Origin: Parasedimentitalea denitrificans
GTDB taxonomy: Bacteria; Pseudomonadota; Alphaproteobacteria; Rhodobacterales; Rhodobacteraceae
Reading direction: 5' to 3'
Assembly: GCF_011813015.1 (NCBI RefSeq)
Contig: NZ_QHLQ01000002.1
Location: forward strand, 62,001-126,000
Length of the DNA: 64,000 nucleotides
Shown here piece after piece: positions 62,025 through 64,000 of this stretch. The notes below the pieces were generated by a model, which had not been told where the DNA came from, made no database searches, and was given only the letters and a program-made list of their open reading frames with translations. The position numbers and the translations under genes were made by a program. Each line of letters begins with the position of its first letter. The stretch's first letter is position 1.

Positions 62025-63320
62025 TTATTTGCTAAGACGTGCGCCCGAATACCCTGCAGAGCGGACATTGCGTAATGCTGCCTCGGCAGCAGCTTGGTTG
62101 TTGTATGGTCCGGCCAGAACAACTTTGTATTCCTGACCTTTGCGATTGACTGTCCCAAGTCGCACCGACAAGCCGCTCTTTGCCAATCCCTGAGCAGCAG
62201 CGCGTGCCGCTGCTGGATCAGAGAAGGTTGCAGCACGCACATAGCGTGGTGGAACAGGAGCAGAGCGGGTAGACAGATGAAGCACCAAGTTATCGGGAGC
62301 TTCGGCCTGACTGCGCGCGGTACTTGCCGGCAGGGAAACAACCGGGCGATCCAGCGGCAGTGCGACGAGTTTGCGTGGTACGGTACGGGTCCAGATCAGG
62401 TCGCTTTGCGCATCACCTTCGGCTGTGCGGGTTGCACGCATGGTATTCAGACGGTCATCGTCGCGGTTTGCCAAAACATACCCCGGAGGAACCTGAACTG
62501 ACCCACTGATGATCGCTGGCTTCAAGCGGCGTTCGGCACGATGAAGGTTTAGCCGGTCGTCCTGCCAAACAGGGCGATAACCACTGGGTGCGGTCAAGTC
62601 CTGACTGTGGCGGCGGGCCTGATACACATGGGTGGGCACCACACGGGTGTTCGGGGTCAAACGCAAGGATGACTGCGGCGAGATCCCGGAACCATTGCCG
62701 TAAGTCACCGGCGAAGCGGATTGCGGGCCACAGCGGGCTCCCGGATTGGTGTATTGCTGGCTGATTGCAGAAATATTGGCACATTCACTTGGCACCGGAA
62801 CTGGGGCCCGGGCTGTAGGGGCCGCCGCGACGGGCTTTGGCGCAGGTTTGACGACGCGGACTGGAACTGGTGCCGGGGTTGTACTGACCCGGGGTGTCGC
62901 AGCGGATCGCTGTGGTTTGGTAGGTGCCGGAGTGGTCGGTGCAGAGGTGGTCGCCACCGCTGTCGCGGGCCGCGCTTGCGCCGGAGCTGGGGATGATGGC
63001 TGTTGGTCAGGTGTCAGAGTAATCATTACTGGAGCAGGACCACCCTGAGACGGGCGGCTGGTTGCCCCCGCAACCGATGTCGGCTGCTGGCCACACAATT
63101 GCTTGCGCGAGCGACTGACCCGTGGAACCCAATTCACATTACCGTCGATGCCCGCCCGAATGAACACACAGCCCTTGCTGTCGACATATTGTTTTCCCCG
63201 GTACGAAGACGGAGGAAACTCAGCAGGAACCCCTGCTCCAGCCTGAGATTGGGCCTGCGCTGCGGGTAGAACAAATGAACCTGCCGCAATGGTCAGTGCA
63301 ATAACTCTAGTGATGATCAT
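62025..63320 (-). CDS. SPOR domain protein with Pro/Ala-rich linker, exported
   Basis: The 431-residue product has a signal peptide (MIITRVIALTIAAGSFVLPAAQA), a short N-terminal region with a Cys-containing FPPSSYRGKQYVDSKGCVFIRAG, a long Pro/Ala/Thr-rich linker (about 95-200), and a C-terminal SPOR domain (about 355-431: RYVRAATFSDPAAARAAAQGLAKSG and YKVVLAGPYNNQAAAEAALRNVRSAG). SPOR domains bind denuded septal peptidoglycan, so a role at the division site is likely. The start at 63320 begins the signal peptide; 63392 adds an unrelated leader. Confidence 0.9.
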   Translation of the reverse strand: MIITRVIALTIAAGSFVLPAAQAQSQAGAGVPAEFPPSSYRGKQYVDSKGCVFIRAGIDGNVNWVPRVSRSRKQLCGQQPTSVAGATSRPSQGGPAPVMITLTPDQQPSSPAPAQARPATAVATTSAPTTPAPTKPQRSAATPRVSTTPAPVPVRVVKPAPKPVAAAPTARAPVPVPSECANISAISQQYTNPGARCGPQSASPVTYGNGSGISPQSSLRLTPNTRVVPTHVYQARRHSQDLTAPSGYRPVWQDDRLNLHRAERRLKPAIISGSVQVPPGYVLANRDDDRLNTMRATRTAEGDAQSDLIWTRTVPRKLVALPLDRPVVSLPASTARSQAEAPDNLVLHLSTRSAPVPPRYVRAATFSDPAAARAAAQGLAKSGLSVRLGTVNRKGQEYKVVLAGPYNNQAAAEAALRNVRSAGYSGARLSK

Positions 63321-63457
63321 AGCCGTGCCCCACAAAATATGGGTCAAAGATGCCCGAAAACTGATTCGGTGGCAAGCACGGTTTGTGGACAATAATAAGG
63401 CAATCCCGCAAATAGTTGCGAAATCGCCCCATAATTTTTTCGCGAAGCTGTCAGTTT

Positions 63458-64000
63458 CTATTTGGTGCCGAACATACGGTCACCCGCATCACCAAGACCG
63501 GGCATGATATAGCCCTTTTCGTTCAACTCACGATCCAGCGAAGCCGTGACAATCGGCACGTCTGGATGTGCCTCTTTCATGCGTGCAACACCTTCTGGTG
63601 CCGCCAACAAGCAAAGAAAACGAATATTAGTAGCCCCTGCCTCTTTCAGAAGATCGATAGCTGCAACCGAGCTATTGCCGGTGGCCAACATAGGATCAAC
63701 AGCAATCACCAAACGATCATTGAGACCTTTGGGAGCTTTGAAATAGTACTGCACGGGCTGCAGTGTTTCTTCGTCCCGGTACAGCCCAACAAAGCCAACC
63801 CGCGCAGAGGGGACCAGCTCTAACACGCCGTCCAGCATGCCATTGCCAGCCCGCAGGATCGACACCAGAGCCAGCTTTTTACCCGCCAGAATTGGTGACT
63901 CCATACTCTGCATCGGAGTTTCGATGTTTTTCGTGGTCAACGGCATATCACGAGTGATTTCGTAAGCCAGCAATTGCGTGATCTCGTGCAGCAACTGACG
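63458..64000 (-). CDS. upp: uracil phosphoribosyltransferase, N-terminus outside window
   Basis: Converts uracil and PRPP to UMP in pyrimidine salvage. The 181 residues present lack roughly the first 30. Clear motifs are [35 protein letters not shown], the PRPP-binding [21 protein letters not shown] and the uracil-site C-terminal [18 protein letters not shown]. It is leftward, ending 138 bp before the SPOR gene start. Confidence 0.96.
   Translation of the reverse strand, partial: RQLLHEITQLLAYEITRDMPLTTKNIETPMQSMESPILAGKKLALVSILRAGNGMLDGVLELVPSARVGFVGLYRDEETLQPVQYYFKAPKGLNDRLVIAVDPMLATGNSSVAAIDLLKEAGATNIRFLCLLAAPEGVARMKEAHPDVPIVTASLDRELNEKGYIMPGLGDAGDRMFGTK

Overview
The window reads as about 64 kb of chromosome from a marine alphaproteobacterium of the Rhodobacterales (Roseobacter group). 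The pointers are the compact operons with ATGA overlaps, the accB-accC-aat / DUF2155-mlaD-NDUFA12 block, an NDUFA12-type complex I protein, a SelD fused to an FAD oxidoreductase, a fused MrpAB antiporter subunit and several Roseobacter-type conserved hypotheticals. No rRNA, tRNA, CRISPR array, prophage or insertion sequence was recognised. Family names come from reading motifs; no search was run.

Layout. 1-5 kb: end of a PAS-LuxR regulator, accB and accC (acetyl-CoA carboxylase), aat, and the opposing NDUFA12-mlaD-DUF2155 operon. 4.5-8.3 kb: a RidA-like protein, clpX, clpP and a divergent GlxA-type AraC regulator. 8.4-18 kb: a secreted DUF2145 operon with two matching palindromes upstream, small genes, a U32 protein, an orphan polytopic membrane protein, an ArsR regulator, a DUF302 protein and an overlapping pair of a TPP enzyme and a CaiB-type CoA-transferase. 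18.3-24.3 kb: a TPR protein followed by opgC-opgG-opgH for osmoregulated periplasmic glucans. 24.6-26.8 kb: an AT-richer orphan membrane gene and an exported rhodanese/esterase pair. 27-33 kb: a complete Mrp cation/proton antiporter operon (AB fused, C-G), running into selD (oxidoreductase fusion), which meets selU tail to tail. Together selD and selU form a selenium-to-tRNA route.

36-46 kb: a MarR regulator, an SRAP protein, an exported acidic Asp/Gly-repeat protein with a membrane-bound LuxR-type regulator, a hydrolase, a 5'-nucleotidase with a strong terminator, DUF952-pyrD-arsC-like, two coupled PaaI thioesterases and a MATE exporter. 46-55.5 kb: two MerR regulators, a palindrome of the type bound by MerR regulators of acyl-CoA catabolism, and an operon for fatty-acid or acyl-CoA oxidation (two acyl-CoA dehydrogenases, thiolase, bifunctional FadJ-type enzyme, GST, cupin, a small basic protein and an unusual Cys-rich YidD-like protein). 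55.5-64 kb: a Hint-like protein lacking the nucleophile, a sulfotransferase, an APH-family kinase, an agmatinase-family enzyme, an acyl-CoA synthetase, a protein resembling a degenerate M48 peptidase, a SPOR protein and most of upp.

Themes are lipid metabolism (ACC, CoA-transferase, beta-oxidation, acyl-CoA synthetase, thioesterases), salt and osmotic adaptation (Mrp, Opg) and selenium use. The least explained places are the Asp/Gly protein with its membrane regulator, the YidD-like protein inside the beta-oxidation operon, the TPR gene joined to the opg genes, and the paired palindromes before the DUF2145 operon.
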